Part shown: piece after piece, positions 53,342 through 61,863 of the stretch
Layout of the letters: each line of letters opens with the position of its first letter
How positions within the stretch are numbered: position 1 is the first letter of the stretch
Source of the DNA: an uncultured Lachnospiraceae bacterium
GTDB taxonomy: Bacteria; Bacillota; Clostridia; Lachnospirales; Lachnospiraceae
Reading direction: 5' to 3'
Length of the DNA stretch: 64,000 nucleotides
Assembly: GCA_947648875.1 (NCBI GenBank)
Contig: CANSPM010000012.1
Location: forward strand, 1 to 64,000
Translations under genes and position numbers: made by a program
Notes under the pieces: generated by a model
What the model was told of the DNA's origin: nothing
The model's input: only the letters and a program-made list of their open reading frames with translations
Databases searched by the model: none

Positions 53342-54337
53342 ATGTGGAAAATCGTACAATGTGCCGTGCAGGGCAGGGGACATATGCAGATGGGGATACC
53401 CTGCCAGGACAAAACCTGTTTTCTGGTGAGAAACGGGGTGACAGTGATTGCGCTGGCGGACGGGGCAGGCTCGGCCAGGCTTTCCCATTTTGGCGCGGAG
53501 AGGGTGACGCAGTTTATCTGTGACGACCTCTCCGAGAATTTTGACCGGTATTTCGACGCGGAGGACGGCGCCTCTGTCAAAAAGGCGCTGGTATCAAAAA
53601 CCATTGTCGCGTTGGACGAATTGAGTAGAGAAATGGACTGTGAGATCAGGGAACTGGCTTCCACATTGCAGTTTGTTGCGGTGCGGGAGGAGCGGTTTGT
53701 TCTCGCCCATATCGGGGATGGGGTCATCGGTTATCAAAAGAAGGGAGAACTGCGGGTTGCGTCCCAGCCGGAAAACGGTGAGTTTGTCAACACGACGGTT
53801 TTTACCACTTCCCAGGAGGCGCTGGCGACCATGAAGCTGATCAAGGGGAAGGTGGGGGAAATCCAGGGGTTTGTCCTGATGTCTGACGGTACGGAGGTCA
53901 GTCTGTACAATAAAAAAGAGAAAAAACTGGCTGATGTGATAAAAAAGATTATGAATCACTGCCTGCTGATTTTGCCGGAGAAGGTGGAGGAGCAGCTGCG
54001 GGCAGGCTTTGAAGCTGCCGTCAGACAGGCCACGGGCGATGATTGCAGCATGATTTTGATGGTGGAAGACAGAGAACCGTTTAAGGGTTACTCAAATCTT
54101 GCTCCCGCGGAGAAAGCCCGTTTGTTGAGTCTCCCGGTTTTTGCGCGCCCCAGACGCCTGCGGCGATATGACACTATATTGCATGGTCTGGAAAGTGGAC
54201 AAACGCTGGGGGAACTGGCCAAAATTCTACACTTGAAGCCCAAATATACGAAAAAATATTTGAAAAGATTAGCGGGGATGAATTTTATAGAGAGGAGAGG
54301 AGAGAAATATTACACCATTTTGATAATGAACGCCTGA
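53342..54337 (+). CDS. PP2C-type Ser/Thr phosphatase with C-terminal winged-helix-like domain
   Basis: The 331-aa protein contains PP2C motifs: QDKTCF, LADGAGSA at 38-45, AHIGDGVIG near 120, LMSDGTE near 182 and GDDCSMIL near 234. It should remove phosphate from Ser/Thr, opposing the kinase at 49174. The last 65 residues (TLGELAKILHLKPKYTKKYLKRLAGMNFI) look like a winged helix, an unusual addition that could place the phosphatase on DNA. AGGTGACGGGC with GGAGG lies before the ATG at 53342. It ends the cluster. Confidence 0.87.
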   Translation: MWKIVQCAVQGRGHMQMGIPCQDKTCFLVRNGVTVIALADGAGSARLSHFGAERVTQFICDDLSENFDRYFDAEDGASVKKALVSKTIVALDELSREMDCEIRELASTLQFVAVREERFVLAHIGDGVIGYQKKGELRVASQPENGEFVNTTVFTTSQEALATMKLIKGKVGEIQGFVLMSDGTEVSLYNKKEKKLADVIKKIMNHCLLILPEKVEEQLRAGFEAAVRQATGDDCSMILMVEDREPFKGYSNLAPAEKARLLSLPVFARPRRLRRYDTILHGLESGQTLGELAKILHLKPKYTKKYLKRLAGMNFIERRGEKYYTILIMNA

Positions 54338-54471
54338 CAGAGATGGTAAAGGCAAGAGGGAGATTGCGGAAGGCGAAACGGATGATTAATGAGAAAGAAT
54401 CTGCATAGGGTATCCGTGCGACGCGCAATTGTTAAAAAAAGGTGAATTCAGGAAAAATACCGGAAAATGTA

Positions 54472-54499
54472 TTGCGATTTTAACAAAATATGATACAAT
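54472..54499 (+). promoter_or_regulatory. Sigma-A promoter of the cyclophilin gene
   Basis: TTGCGA at 54472-54477, a 16-nt spacer and TACAAT at 54494-54499, preceded by TGA. The expected start is about 90 nt before the gene at 54598. Confidence 0.55.
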
Positions 54500-54597
54500 G
54501 ACTTTGGCTTTAGCGCAGACAGCCCTCGTTTTTGGGAGAAAAGGCAACCGTTTCCATGCGTATGCGCAGGAAAGGCCGAGGAAAGAGAGGATATATT

Positions 54598-55305
54598 ATG
54601 AAAAAGAGATTAAGCTGCATTCTTGCAATGTGCCTAGCCACGGCGGCGCTTCTGGCTGGCTGCGGCGGGCAGGAACAGGAATCGGAGTCCGCGCCCGGCG
54701 GACAGACGGATGCTCTCCAGGATTCCGTTCTTACAAGGGAACAGGAACCTGCGCCCGGCGGAGACGACACGCTGGCGCAACAACCTGCGGAGCAGGAGGA
54801 ACTACTGTCCGGTAAGCATCATGTGAAGATCAACATGAAGGATTACGGTACGATTGAGGTGGAACTGGACGCAGACCAGGCCCCTGTCTCGGTGACCAAT
54901 TTTGTAAATCTGGCGAAAGACGGCTTCTATGACGGTCTGACCTTCCACCGCATCATTGAGGGCTTTATGATGCAGGGCGGCGATCCCAGGGGCGACGGCA
55001 CCGGCGGCTCGGGCCAGGAGATCAAGGGAGAATTTAGCGATAACGGCGTGGACAATTCGTTGTCCCACACCCGGGGGGCCATCTCCATGGCCAGGTCCCG
55101 GCTTATGGACTCCGCCAGTTCCCAGTTCTTTATCATGCACCAGGACGGCACGTATCTGGACGGCCAATATGCCTGCTTTGGCTATGTGACGGAGGGCATG
55201 GAGATTGTGGACGAGATCTGCGAGAACGCGGTGGTGATTGACGGAAACGGCACGGTGCCGTCGGATAACCAGCCGGTGATCGAGAGCATTGAAGTGGTGG
55301 ATTAG
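54598..55305 (+). CDS. Lipoprotein cyclophilin-type peptidyl-prolyl isomerase
   Basis: The 235-aa product starts with a lipoprotein signal (MKKRLSCILAMCL...LLAGC, lipidated Cys near 22), a disordered acidic linker with a repeated APGG element (32-35, 52-55), and a cyclophilin domain from about residue 80. Typical segments are VTNFVNLAKDGFYDGLTFHRII, GFMMQGGDPRGDGTGG and SSQFFIMHQD. It should catalyse proline cis-trans isomerisation outside the membrane. The ATG at 54598 is chosen for GAGAGG and the signal peptide; the frame is open to 54532. A promoter lies just upstream, so it is separate from the phosphatase cluster. Confidence 0.92.
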   Translation: MKKRLSCILAMCLATAALLAGCGGQEQESESAPGGQTDALQDSVLTREQEPAPGGDDTLAQQPAEQEELLSGKHHVKINMKDYGTIEVELDADQAPVSVTNFVNLAKDGFYDGLTFHRIIEGFMMQGGDPRGDGTGGSGQEIKGEFSDNGVDNSLSHTRGAISMARSRLMDSASSQFFIMHQDGTYLDGQYACFGYVTEGMEIVDEICENAVVIDGNGTVPSDNQPVIESIEVVD

Positions 55306-55370
55306 CCCGGAGGCGGCAAACAGGTTATCCATCGGATAGAATTACAAAGGCAAGGGGCAGGAGAGGACAG

Positions 55371-58300
55371 ATGAACGCAGTCTACAGAGACATTTTCCGC
55401 GCCATCCATGAGGGAAAATGGCTTAGTATCGAGTATCGGAACCAGGAGGACAAGGTCACGAAATATTGGATTGGCATCCGGGATCTGGATGCGCGCCGGA
55501 AGTATTTGTCCGTGGAGGGTCTGCATCTGGGGCAGTATACGGTGGCACGGCTGGGAATCCGCATCGACTCCATCCTCTCCTCCCAGGTGGTGGAGGGTAC
55601 CTACTGTGCCGTGAACGAAAGACTGGTGGAAGATATCTACCAGAACCCCCACAAATATAAGACATTGTTTGACAATGTGGCCAATCTGAAAATCTTAAAT
55701 TATCTGGAGATGTGCAACCGTCTGGACACTACCCCCTATATCGCGGATTTTGAACTGATTCGTTATCTGGACCGGGAAAAACTTACGGGTGAGGTGTACG
55801 AACTCAGTGAGGAACAATTTCAGGAGATTGTAAAAAAATTTCAGTATAAAACCCGGCAACAGGAGCGCAGGGACGGTTCCCTGCGCCTACAGCAGCTGGC
55901 CATGAACGTGCTCAGTATCCACACGCTCAAGGGGTTACATGTGTTGGCCTACCGCAGTCTGAATCTGGATATCAAAAGGAGGGTGCTGCGCCCGGACGAG
56001 GAGATCACGGTCTGCACGGAGTTCACGGTGGATGGCACCACCCAGAGTATTCGCAGGTATTTGGACGCGGAGGATTATGACCTGATCAGGGATTTTGCGG
56101 GGAACCAGGAGAAGATCAAGAACTGTGTGAACCGCCATACCCGGGGCTGCTACGGTCTGGTGGACGATATGCCCTATATCATCGGTCTGGGGATGGACAT
56201 CGCGCTGGATCTGCACAAAGAGTATAAGGCGATCATGAAGCTGTACCGGGAAGGGAAAGCTCCCGTACCCATCCGGGCTTTTTTCGGGGATTTGCTGGAG
56301 CGTCCCCGGGCGCGTCAGGCCAGCCCCATCATCCTGATTGACCAGCGCGTCAATATGGACCAGCTTCTGGCGATCAACAATGCCATGAAATATCCCGTGG
56401 CCTATATTCAGGGGCCGCCGGGCACGGGCAAGACAAACACCATTTTGGGCACCATCATGACTGCCTTTTTCAACGACAAAACCGTACTCTTTGCCTCCAA
56501 CAACAATCATCCCATAGACGGTGTCTGCGACAAGCTGACCAATCTGCAATACCACGGAAAACCCATTCCTTTTCCCATTCTGCGTCTGGGCAACCGGGAG
56601 ATGGTGCGGCAGGCGATTCTGTACATCCGGGAGTTGTGCCGACGTACCCAGTCCGTGTCCGTGTTTTCGGGAACGCTGGACCGCAACAGAGACGAGCGCA
56701 GACAGCGGGCCAGAAAGCTCTCGGAACTTTTGAAAAAATACGATGACATTCTGGACTATCGGGAGCGCAAGGAGACCATTGAGCGTATGCTGGAATACCA
56801 GAACAGTCAGAAAATGTCCCTACAGATGCTTCCCTTTCAGGCGGATCTTGGCGGCAGGCAGCTTAAGCAGATTGAAAGACGTCTGACAAATGCGGGGACG
56901 GTGACGGAAGAACAGGCCGTGGCACTGGTGGACAGAGATGTGGAGGAACTGAAAAAATATCTCTATTACACCGGGGCGGGCCGTATAAAGCGGTTGGAGG
57001 CCCAGGAGTTCGACAAACTACGGGAAATCCTGGGGGAGGAGGATCTGGACAAAGCTGCGGAGGCTTTTGCCAAATATCTGGGAGAGAAAAAGAATCTGCT
57101 GCGTTTGCAGAAGATCTTCCCCATCATTGCCACCACTTGCATTTCCGCCCACCGCCTGGGGGAGCCGGAACCCATGTTTGACATGGTGATCATGGACGAG
57201 GCCAGCCAGTGCAACATGGCGGTGTCCCTGGTGCCCATTCTGCGGGGCAACAGTCTGATGCTGGTGGGAGATCCCCAACAGCTCAGTCCGGTGATCCTGC
57301 TGGACGAACTGACGGGGGAGCGGCTGAAAAGGCGTTACTGTGTGCCGCCGGAGTATGATTACCGCGCCAACTCCATCTACAAGGTCTTTCTGTCCTGTGA
57401 TGCCGTGAGCGATGAGATTCTGCTGCGCAGCCATTACAGATGCCATCCCAGCATCATTGAGTTTAATAACAAAAAGTATTATAACTCCCGTCTACAGATA
57501 AAGACAGTCAGTCAGGAGCCGGAACCCCTGGAGTATCTGGACATGCAGGACGCCGGGGCCGTCCTGAAAAATACGGCCCCGGCAGAGGCCAGAGCCATCG
57601 CGGAGTACGCGCGCGCCCACAGGGACCGGTCTATGGGTATCATCACGCCCTTTGTAAACCAGAAACAGTTGATTGAACAGGCGCTGAAAGAAGTGGGCGT
57701 CACAGATGTGACCTGCGGAACGGTACATGCCTTCCAGGGAGATGAAAAGGATGTGGTGCTGTTTTCCACCGCCGTCACGGATCAGACCCAGGCGGGTACT
57801 TATGAATGGCTGAAAAATAACAGGGAGCTGATCAATGTGGCGACTTCCCGGGCCCGGGACAAGCTGATTGTGCTGGGCAGTCAGAAGAACATGGAGCGCC
57901 TGCATCAGGGCGGTGATCAGGACGATCTGTACGAACTGGTGCAGTATGTGCGCAGCAACGGCCTCTCCACTGTGACCCCCAAGAAAGCCAACTCCCGTGC
58001 TCTGGGGGTCAAGCCTTTCAGCACCGCCACGGAGGAGGCGTTTTTGGGGAACCTAAGCCATGCCCTGGGGAATATCTGGCTCAGTCAGAGCCGATATGCC
58101 GTCCATAAGGAAGTGCCCATATCCCAGGTATTTCAGACCAATGATACCTTTGATGACCTGTTCTACAGCGGCAGGTTTGACTTTGTGGTATACGAAAGAC
58201 TGGGGGAGCAGGAGCTGCCCATGCTGGCCATCGAACTGGATGGCAGGGAGCACTTTGAGGACGAGGCCGTGCGCCGCAGGGACGAGAAGAAAAATCGCAT

Positions 58301-58406
58301 CTGTGAGGCGCACAACCTACAGCTGATCCGGGTGGAAAACTCCTATGCCAGGCGGTATAATTACATCAAGGATATCCTGCTGGACTACTTCTCGAAGATG
58401 CGCTGA
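55371..58406 (+). CDS. SF1B helicase (Upf1/Dna2-like) with C-terminal nuclease-like domain
   Basis: The 1011-aa protein has a 300-residue N-terminal region unlike the core, then an SF1 motor: Walker A GPPGTGKT at 348-355, Walker B VIMDEASQ near 606, VGDPQQLSPV near 632, LRSHYRCHPS near 685, CGTVHAFQGDEKDVV near 783 and NVATSRARDKL near 823. The last 120 residues hold a PD-(D/E)XK-like or Vsr-like module: FDDLFYSGRFDFVV, then AIELDGREHF near 951, then LIRVEN. This plan (helicase plus DUF2726-like nuclease) occurs in many uncharacterised bacterial defence or repair proteins. It starts 65 nt after the cyclophilin. A tie to the PIN-kinase cluster is possible but not shown. Confidence 0.82.
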   Translation: MNAVYRDIFRAIHEGKWLSIEYRNQEDKVTKYWIGIRDLDARRKYLSVEGLHLGQYTVARLGIRIDSILSSQVVEGTYCAVNERLVEDIYQNPHKYKTLFDNVANLKILNYLEMCNRLDTTPYIADFELIRYLDREKLTGEVYELSEEQFQEIVKKFQYKTRQQERRDGSLRLQQLAMNVLSIHTLKGLHVLAYRSLNLDIKRRVLRPDEEITVCTEFTVDGTTQSIRRYLDAEDYDLIRDFAGNQEKIKNCVNRHTRGCYGLVDDMPYIIGLGMDIALDLHKEYKAIMKLYREGKAPVPIRAFFGDLLERPRARQASPIILIDQRVNMDQLLAINNAMKYPVAYIQGPPGTGKTNTILGTIMTAFFNDKTVLFASNNNHPIDGVCDKLTNLQYHGKPIPFPILRLGNREMVRQAILYIRELCRRTQSVSVFSGTLDRNRDERRQRARKLSELLKKYDDILDYRERKETIERMLEYQNSQKMSLQMLPFQADLGGRQLKQIERRLTNAGTVTEEQAVALVDRDVEELKKYLYYTGAGRIKRLEAQEFDKLREILGEEDLDKAAEAFAKYLGEKKNLLRLQKIFPIIATTCISAHRLGEPEPMFDMVIMDEASQCNMAVSLVPILRGNSLMLVGDPQQLSPVILLDELTGERLKRRYCVPPEYDYRANSIYKVFLSCDAVSDEILLRSHYRCHPSIIEFNNKKYYNSRLQIKTVSQEPEPLEYLDMQDAGAVLKNTAPAEARAIAEYARAHRDRSMGIITPFVNQKQLIEQALKEVGVTDVTCGTVHAFQGDEKDVVLFSTAVTDQTQAGTYEWLKNNRELINVATSRARDKLIVLGSQKNMERLHQGGDQDDLYELVQYVRSNGLSTVTPKKANSRALGVKPFSTATEEAFLGNLSHALGNIWLSQSRYAVHKEVPISQVFQTNDTFDDLFYSGRFDFVVYERLGEQELPMLAIELDGREHFEDEAVRRRDEKKNRICEAHNLQLIRVENSYARRYNYIKDILLDYFSKMR

Positions 58407-58517
58407 CGGCGACGGGCTGTACGCAGCAGGGACTGTGCCGCTTTGCCGGGGAAGATTGCGTATATGCCCATTATGCGTGCGCATCCGGATGGAATATGCT
58501 ATAGAGGAGAAAACAGA

Positions 58518-60896
58518 TTGCAAAAACATGAAATTCTAAAAACCTATTTCGGATACACCGATTTTCGCCCCGGCCAGGAGCTGTTGATCGACAGTATTTT
58601 GGCCGGGGGAGACGTGTTGGGTATCATGCCCACCGGGGCGGGAAAATCCATCTGCTATCAGGTTCCGGCACTGATGCTGGAAGGGATTACGGTGGTGATA
58701 TCCCCGCTGATTTCTCTGATGAAAGATCAGGTTCAGGCCCTGAACCAGGCGGGGGTGCATGCCGCCTATATCAACAGTTCCCTCACGGAGGGACAGATTC
58801 AAAAAGCCATGGAGTATGCCATGGGCGGCAGGTACAAGATCATCTATGTGGCTCCGGAACGGTTGGAGACCTGGGATTTCACCTGTTTTGCCCAGAGGGC
58901 CCGGATCAGTATGGTAGCTGTGGACGAGGCTCACTGCATCTCCCAATGGGGGCAGGACTTCCGGCCCAGCTATCTGAAAATCGTGTCCTTTATCAAAAAG
59001 CTGCACACCAGACCTGTGATCTGCGCGTTCACGGCCACGGCTACCGGACAGGTAAAGGATGACATTATTGCCGTGCTGGGCCTTAAGGAGCCGCAGCTGC
59101 TGATCAGCGGATTCGACCGCCCGAACCTCTATTTCGGCGTGGAAACACCCAAAAATAAAATGCATTTCCTGCTGCAATACATAGAGAGCCATACCGGGGA
59201 CAGCGGCATCATCTACTGTGCCACCCGCAAGAATGTGGAGAAAGTACATGAGATCCTACAGGCTCGGGGCATTTCCGTGGCCAGGTATCACGCGGGGCTG
59301 TCGCCCCAGGAGCGCAGTGAGAACCAGGAGGATTTCATCTATGACAGAAAGCCCGTGATCGTGGCCACCAACGCGTTCGGCATGGGTATTGACAAATCCA
59401 ATGTGCGCTATGTGCTGCACTTCAACATGCCGCAAAGCATGGAGAACTATTACCAGGAAGCGGGCCGCGCCGGGCGGGACGGCGCGGAGTCGGAATGTAT
59501 CATGCTCTATTCCGGGCAGGACGTGATGGTAAACCAATATCTGCTGGACAACAAGCCCCCCAACGAGGAACTGGGCCCGGAGGAAAATGAGGCGGTCCGG
59601 GAGCGGGACAGAAAGCGACTGCAAAGCATGGTTCAGTATGCCTGCTCCACAAGCTGTCTGCGCAGGTATATTCTGGAGTATTTTGGCGAGTACGGTATGC
59701 GGCGCTGTGAGAATTGTTCCGCCTGCAAGGGAGAATACGAGGAGCGGGACTGCACGGAGGAGGCCGGGCGAATCATCGCCTGTATACTGGAACTGCGGCA
59801 GCGTTTTGGCATCAATGTGGTGGCGGGAACGCTTCACGGGGATAAACGCTCCAAGCTGCTGGAACTGGGAGCAGATCGCTGTAGCGCCTTTGGAGTCCTC
59901 CGGGAATGGCCTGAGGATCAGATCAAACAGATTATCCGGGAACTGGAACAGAGAGAATATCTGACGACCACACCGGACAAGTACGCCATTTTGAAAGTGG
60001 GCAGTCGGGCCCAGGATCTGCTGGACGGGAGCGACACCCTGATGCTGCGCTTTGCCCATCAGGAACAGGAAAAAGCGGAAAAGGCCGGGAAAGCCCGCAA
60101 GTCTGATGTTCTCAACCACAGGGGCCTGGAACTTTTCGAAGTTCTCAAGAGGCTTCGGACGGAACTGGCAAGGGAAGGGAGTATTCCGCCCTATATGGTG
60201 TTCAGTGACAAAACCCTGACGGAGATGTGTGTATGCCTGCCCTTTGACCGGGGGGAGATGCTACAGGTGGCCGGGGTGGGAGAGCGCAAGTATGAAAACT
60301 ACGGCGAAGTGTTCCTGAAAGCCATTCGGGACTTTACCCGGGGAAGGAAGGAGAAAACCTATTTCGGTGAACGCACCGCCGTCCAGGCTGCCAGGAGGCC
60401 CGCCGGAAAGTCTGCCGGGAATCGCTCCGTCAATGGGCAGGAAGGAAGCCGCTTTGCCGGTCAGCCGGCAGAGGGGGAATCTGCGGATGGAGAGAAGGCG
60501 GAGGATCGGACTTTAGACACGGCAGCGGTCGCCCCCGGCGGCGCGGGGAGCAAAAAGAGGAAACAGCCCTTTAGGCTTACGGCCATGCGGGCGGCGGAGT
60601 TTCGCCCCACGGATGTGTGCCTGGCCACGGAACTGGCGGTGGAACTCAACCGGCTTGCGGATTTACAGACTGTGCAGAAACTCTCCGGAGCGGAAATCCT
60701 CCGGTATGCCACTGCGCAGGGCTGGGTGCGGGAGGTCTTCCAGGAGGGCCAGTGGAGGAAACTGGTGACGGAGAGCGGGGACGGCGCCGGGTTTTTCCTG
60801 GATAAGAGAGTCAGCCAGCGGGGGACACAATACCAGGCGGTATACCTTTCTGCCGTGGCCCAGCAGGCTGTTTTGGAGCATTACACGGATCTTTAA
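58518..60896 (+). CDS. recQ: ATP-dependent DNA helicase RecQ
   Basis: The 792-aa helicase has FRPGQELLIDSIL (motif 0), MPTGAGKS (motif I), DEAHCISQWGQDFRP (motif II), AFTATAT, ATNAFGMGIDKSNVR and YYQEAGRAGRDG, followed by the zinc site (CLRRYILEYFG...CENCSAC), an RQC part and an HRDC domain (GLELFEVLKRLR...AGVGERKYENYG). After a disordered linker of about 65 residues an extra C-terminal domain follows (LTAMRAAEFRP to the end). The TTG at 58518 is chosen because AGAGGAGA lies 8 nt before it and the family opening (LKTYFGYTDFRPGQ) follows; an open frame back to 58443 has no site. It acts in recombination and fork repair. Confidence 0.9.
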   Translation: MQKHEILKTYFGYTDFRPGQELLIDSILAGGDVLGIMPTGAGKSICYQVPALMLEGITVVISPLISLMKDQVQALNQAGVHAAYINSSLTEGQIQKAMEYAMGGRYKIIYVAPERLETWDFTCFAQRARISMVAVDEAHCISQWGQDFRPSYLKIVSFIKKLHTRPVICAFTATATGQVKDDIIAVLGLKEPQLLISGFDRPNLYFGVETPKNKMHFLLQYIESHTGDSGIIYCATRKNVEKVHEILQARGISVARYHAGLSPQERSENQEDFIYDRKPVIVATNAFGMGIDKSNVRYVLHFNMPQSMENYYQEAGRAGRDGAESECIMLYSGQDVMVNQYLLDNKPPNEELGPEENEAVRERDRKRLQSMVQYACSTSCLRRYILEYFGEYGMRRCENCSACKGEYEERDCTEEAGRIIACILELRQRFGINVVAGTLHGDKRSKLLELGADRCSAFGVLREWPEDQIKQIIRELEQREYLTTTPDKYAILKVGSRAQDLLDGSDTLMLRFAHQEQEKAEKAGKARKSDVLNHRGLELFEVLKRLRTELAREGSIPPYMVFSDKTLTEMCVCLPFDRGEMLQVAGVGERKYENYGEVFLKAIRDFTRGRKEKTYFGERTAVQAARRPAGKSAGNRSVNGQEGSRFAGQPAEGESADGEKAEDRTLDTAAVAPGGAGSKKRKQPFRLTAMRAAEFRPTDVCLATELAVELNRLADLQTVQKLSGAEILRYATAQGWVREVFQEGQWRKLVTESGDGAGFFLDKRVSQRGTQYQAVYLSAVAQQAVLEHYTDL

Positions 60897-61339
60897 GCAG
60901 CCGTGTCTTCCGCCCGCCGGTATTCCACTAAAGTGATCTGCCCGGTATGGGAGGCGGCGAAGGTCACTTCATCTATTCCCACCGGATTGTGGGCGCCTAC
61001 ATAGGGCATAAGGGTGAAGGTGATATGTACAGTGGGATTGGCGGACAGAGAAGCGGCCTTCAACTCTTTCAAGGTAACGTAGTACCAGGATACGGTGGGG
61101 ATTTCTTCGTCCCGCTGGATATAGTAGTCTCGGCAGGCCTCCCGGATATGGCTCAGGTAGCTGCTAATCAGGGCCACATCCGACAGTGGCATGGAGTTCC
61201 AGTCGGATGTGATCGAATCGGTCACCGGGTATTCTTTCGCCTCCGGCTTGCCGATATTTCCGGTGGAGGGCAGGACACAGATCATCAGACAGGCAATGCC
61301 CAGCATGGTCCGCAGCTTGATATGTAATATTTGTTTCAT
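60893..61339 (-). CDS. Secreted DUF3888-like protein
   Basis: The 148-aa protein has an N-terminal signal or anchor (residues 7-24, IKLRTMLGIACLMICVLP) and a domain with YYVTLKELKA, VHITFTLMPYVGAHNPVGIDEVTF, a pattern I associate with DUF3888 of Firmicutes. No catalytic motif. The ATG at 61339 has GAGAAGGAA upstream. Its stop overlaps the recQ stop by 4 nt in convergent order. Function unknown. Confidence 0.65.
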   Translation of the reverse strand: MKQILHIKLRTMLGIACLMICVLPSTGNIGKPEAKEYPVTDSITSDWNSMPLSDVALISSYLSHIREACRDYYIQRDEEIPTVSWYYVTLKELKAASLSANPTVHITFTLMPYVGAHNPVGIDEVTFAASHTGQITLVEYRRAEDTAA

Positions 61340-61530
61340 CAGTTTTTCCTTCTCAGCGGGTTCTTTCTATTATCCTATGTTTCTACCGGCAAAGTCGTGC
61401 ATGGTACAGAGCGATATCCGGATTGCGTTTCCGGGAGCAGCCGGGGCATCGCCCCAGACAGACTTGCAGGACAATGAAATCCGCGTCCAGTGAGATTTTT
61501 ATTGTCCTGCGCAAAATCGCAAAATATCTG

Positions 61531-61560
61531 TTGACAATGCCGTTTCGCGGCGGGTAATAT
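61531..61560 (+). promoter_or_regulatory. Putative promoter of the ABC exporter operon
   Basis: A perfect TTGACA at 61531-61536 is followed by 18 nt and TAATAT at 61555-61560. It stands 300 nt ahead of the exporter gene. Its leader holds the repeats, a small ORF and a hairpin listed below. The part from 61340 to 61530 has no other feature. Confidence 0.55.
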
Positions 61561-61614
61561 AAGTTTGTAAGTAGAAGATCCACATACTGATTGATGCCAT
61601 ATTGTCGGCAGAGC

Positions 61615-61665
61615 AGCAGTTGACTTGTCAAAGCAGCTGACTTGTCAGAGTAGTTGACTTGTCAA
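61615..61665 (+). repeat. Three tandem 17-bp repeats, probable operator
   Basis: Units at 61615-61631, 61632-61648 and 61649-61665 have exact period 17 and differ at a few bases. Each contains the interrupted palindrome (T/C)TGAC-TT-GTCA. Their place 55-105 nt after the putative -10 suggests a binding array for a repressor, or stacked mRNA elements. Confidence 0.75.
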
Positions 61666-61717
61666 CTACAGGTACGCGGGAAAGAGGGAAGAATGGAACA
61701 GGCAGGCAGACAATAGA

Positions 61718-61816
61718 ATGAATGAGAAACGGATAGAAAGGAGATACCTTGTGCGGCTATCTCCTTTTATTCACGCGGGGCGGCAGGGAGACCCGGTTGC
61801 GAGTATAGCCGTTTAG
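61718..61816 (+). CDS. Possible 32-aa leader peptide
   Basis: ATG 61718 to TAG 61814-61816 encodes a basic 32-residue peptide (MNEKRIERRYLVRLSPF...). The ribosome site is weak. It spans the hairpin at 61737-61767 and ends 47 nt before the exporter. Leader ORFs overlapping a terminator hairpin control some Firmicutes ABC drug exporters by ribosome stalling (for example bmrB ahead of bmrCD), so this is a candidate, not a proven peptide. Confidence 0.4.
   Translation: MNEKRIERRYLVRLSPFIHAGRQGDPVASIAV
61737..61770 (+). terminator. Attenuator-like hairpin in the exporter leader
   Basis: AAAGGAGATA at 61737-61746 pairs perfectly with TATCTCCTTT at 61758-61767 around an 11-nt loop and is followed by TTAT (CCTTTTATT at the base). 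It lies between promoter and gene and inside the 32-codon leader frame, as expected for a conditional terminator. The left arm also resembles a ribosome site (AAAGGAG). Confidence 0.55.
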
Positions 61817-61863
61817 TCGGTGCAGCCTTACGGATAATGCGGTTTTTGGGGGAGAGATAAACC

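Noticed and set aside
54429..54815. 128-aa plus-strand frame over the cyclophilin start
   Set aside because: Overlaps the lipoprotein signal and linker in another frame; no ribosome site and no natural protein features.
61615..61665. CRISPR-like array
   Set aside because: The three 17-bp units are contiguous with no spacers and no cas genes are near; read as operator-type repeats.
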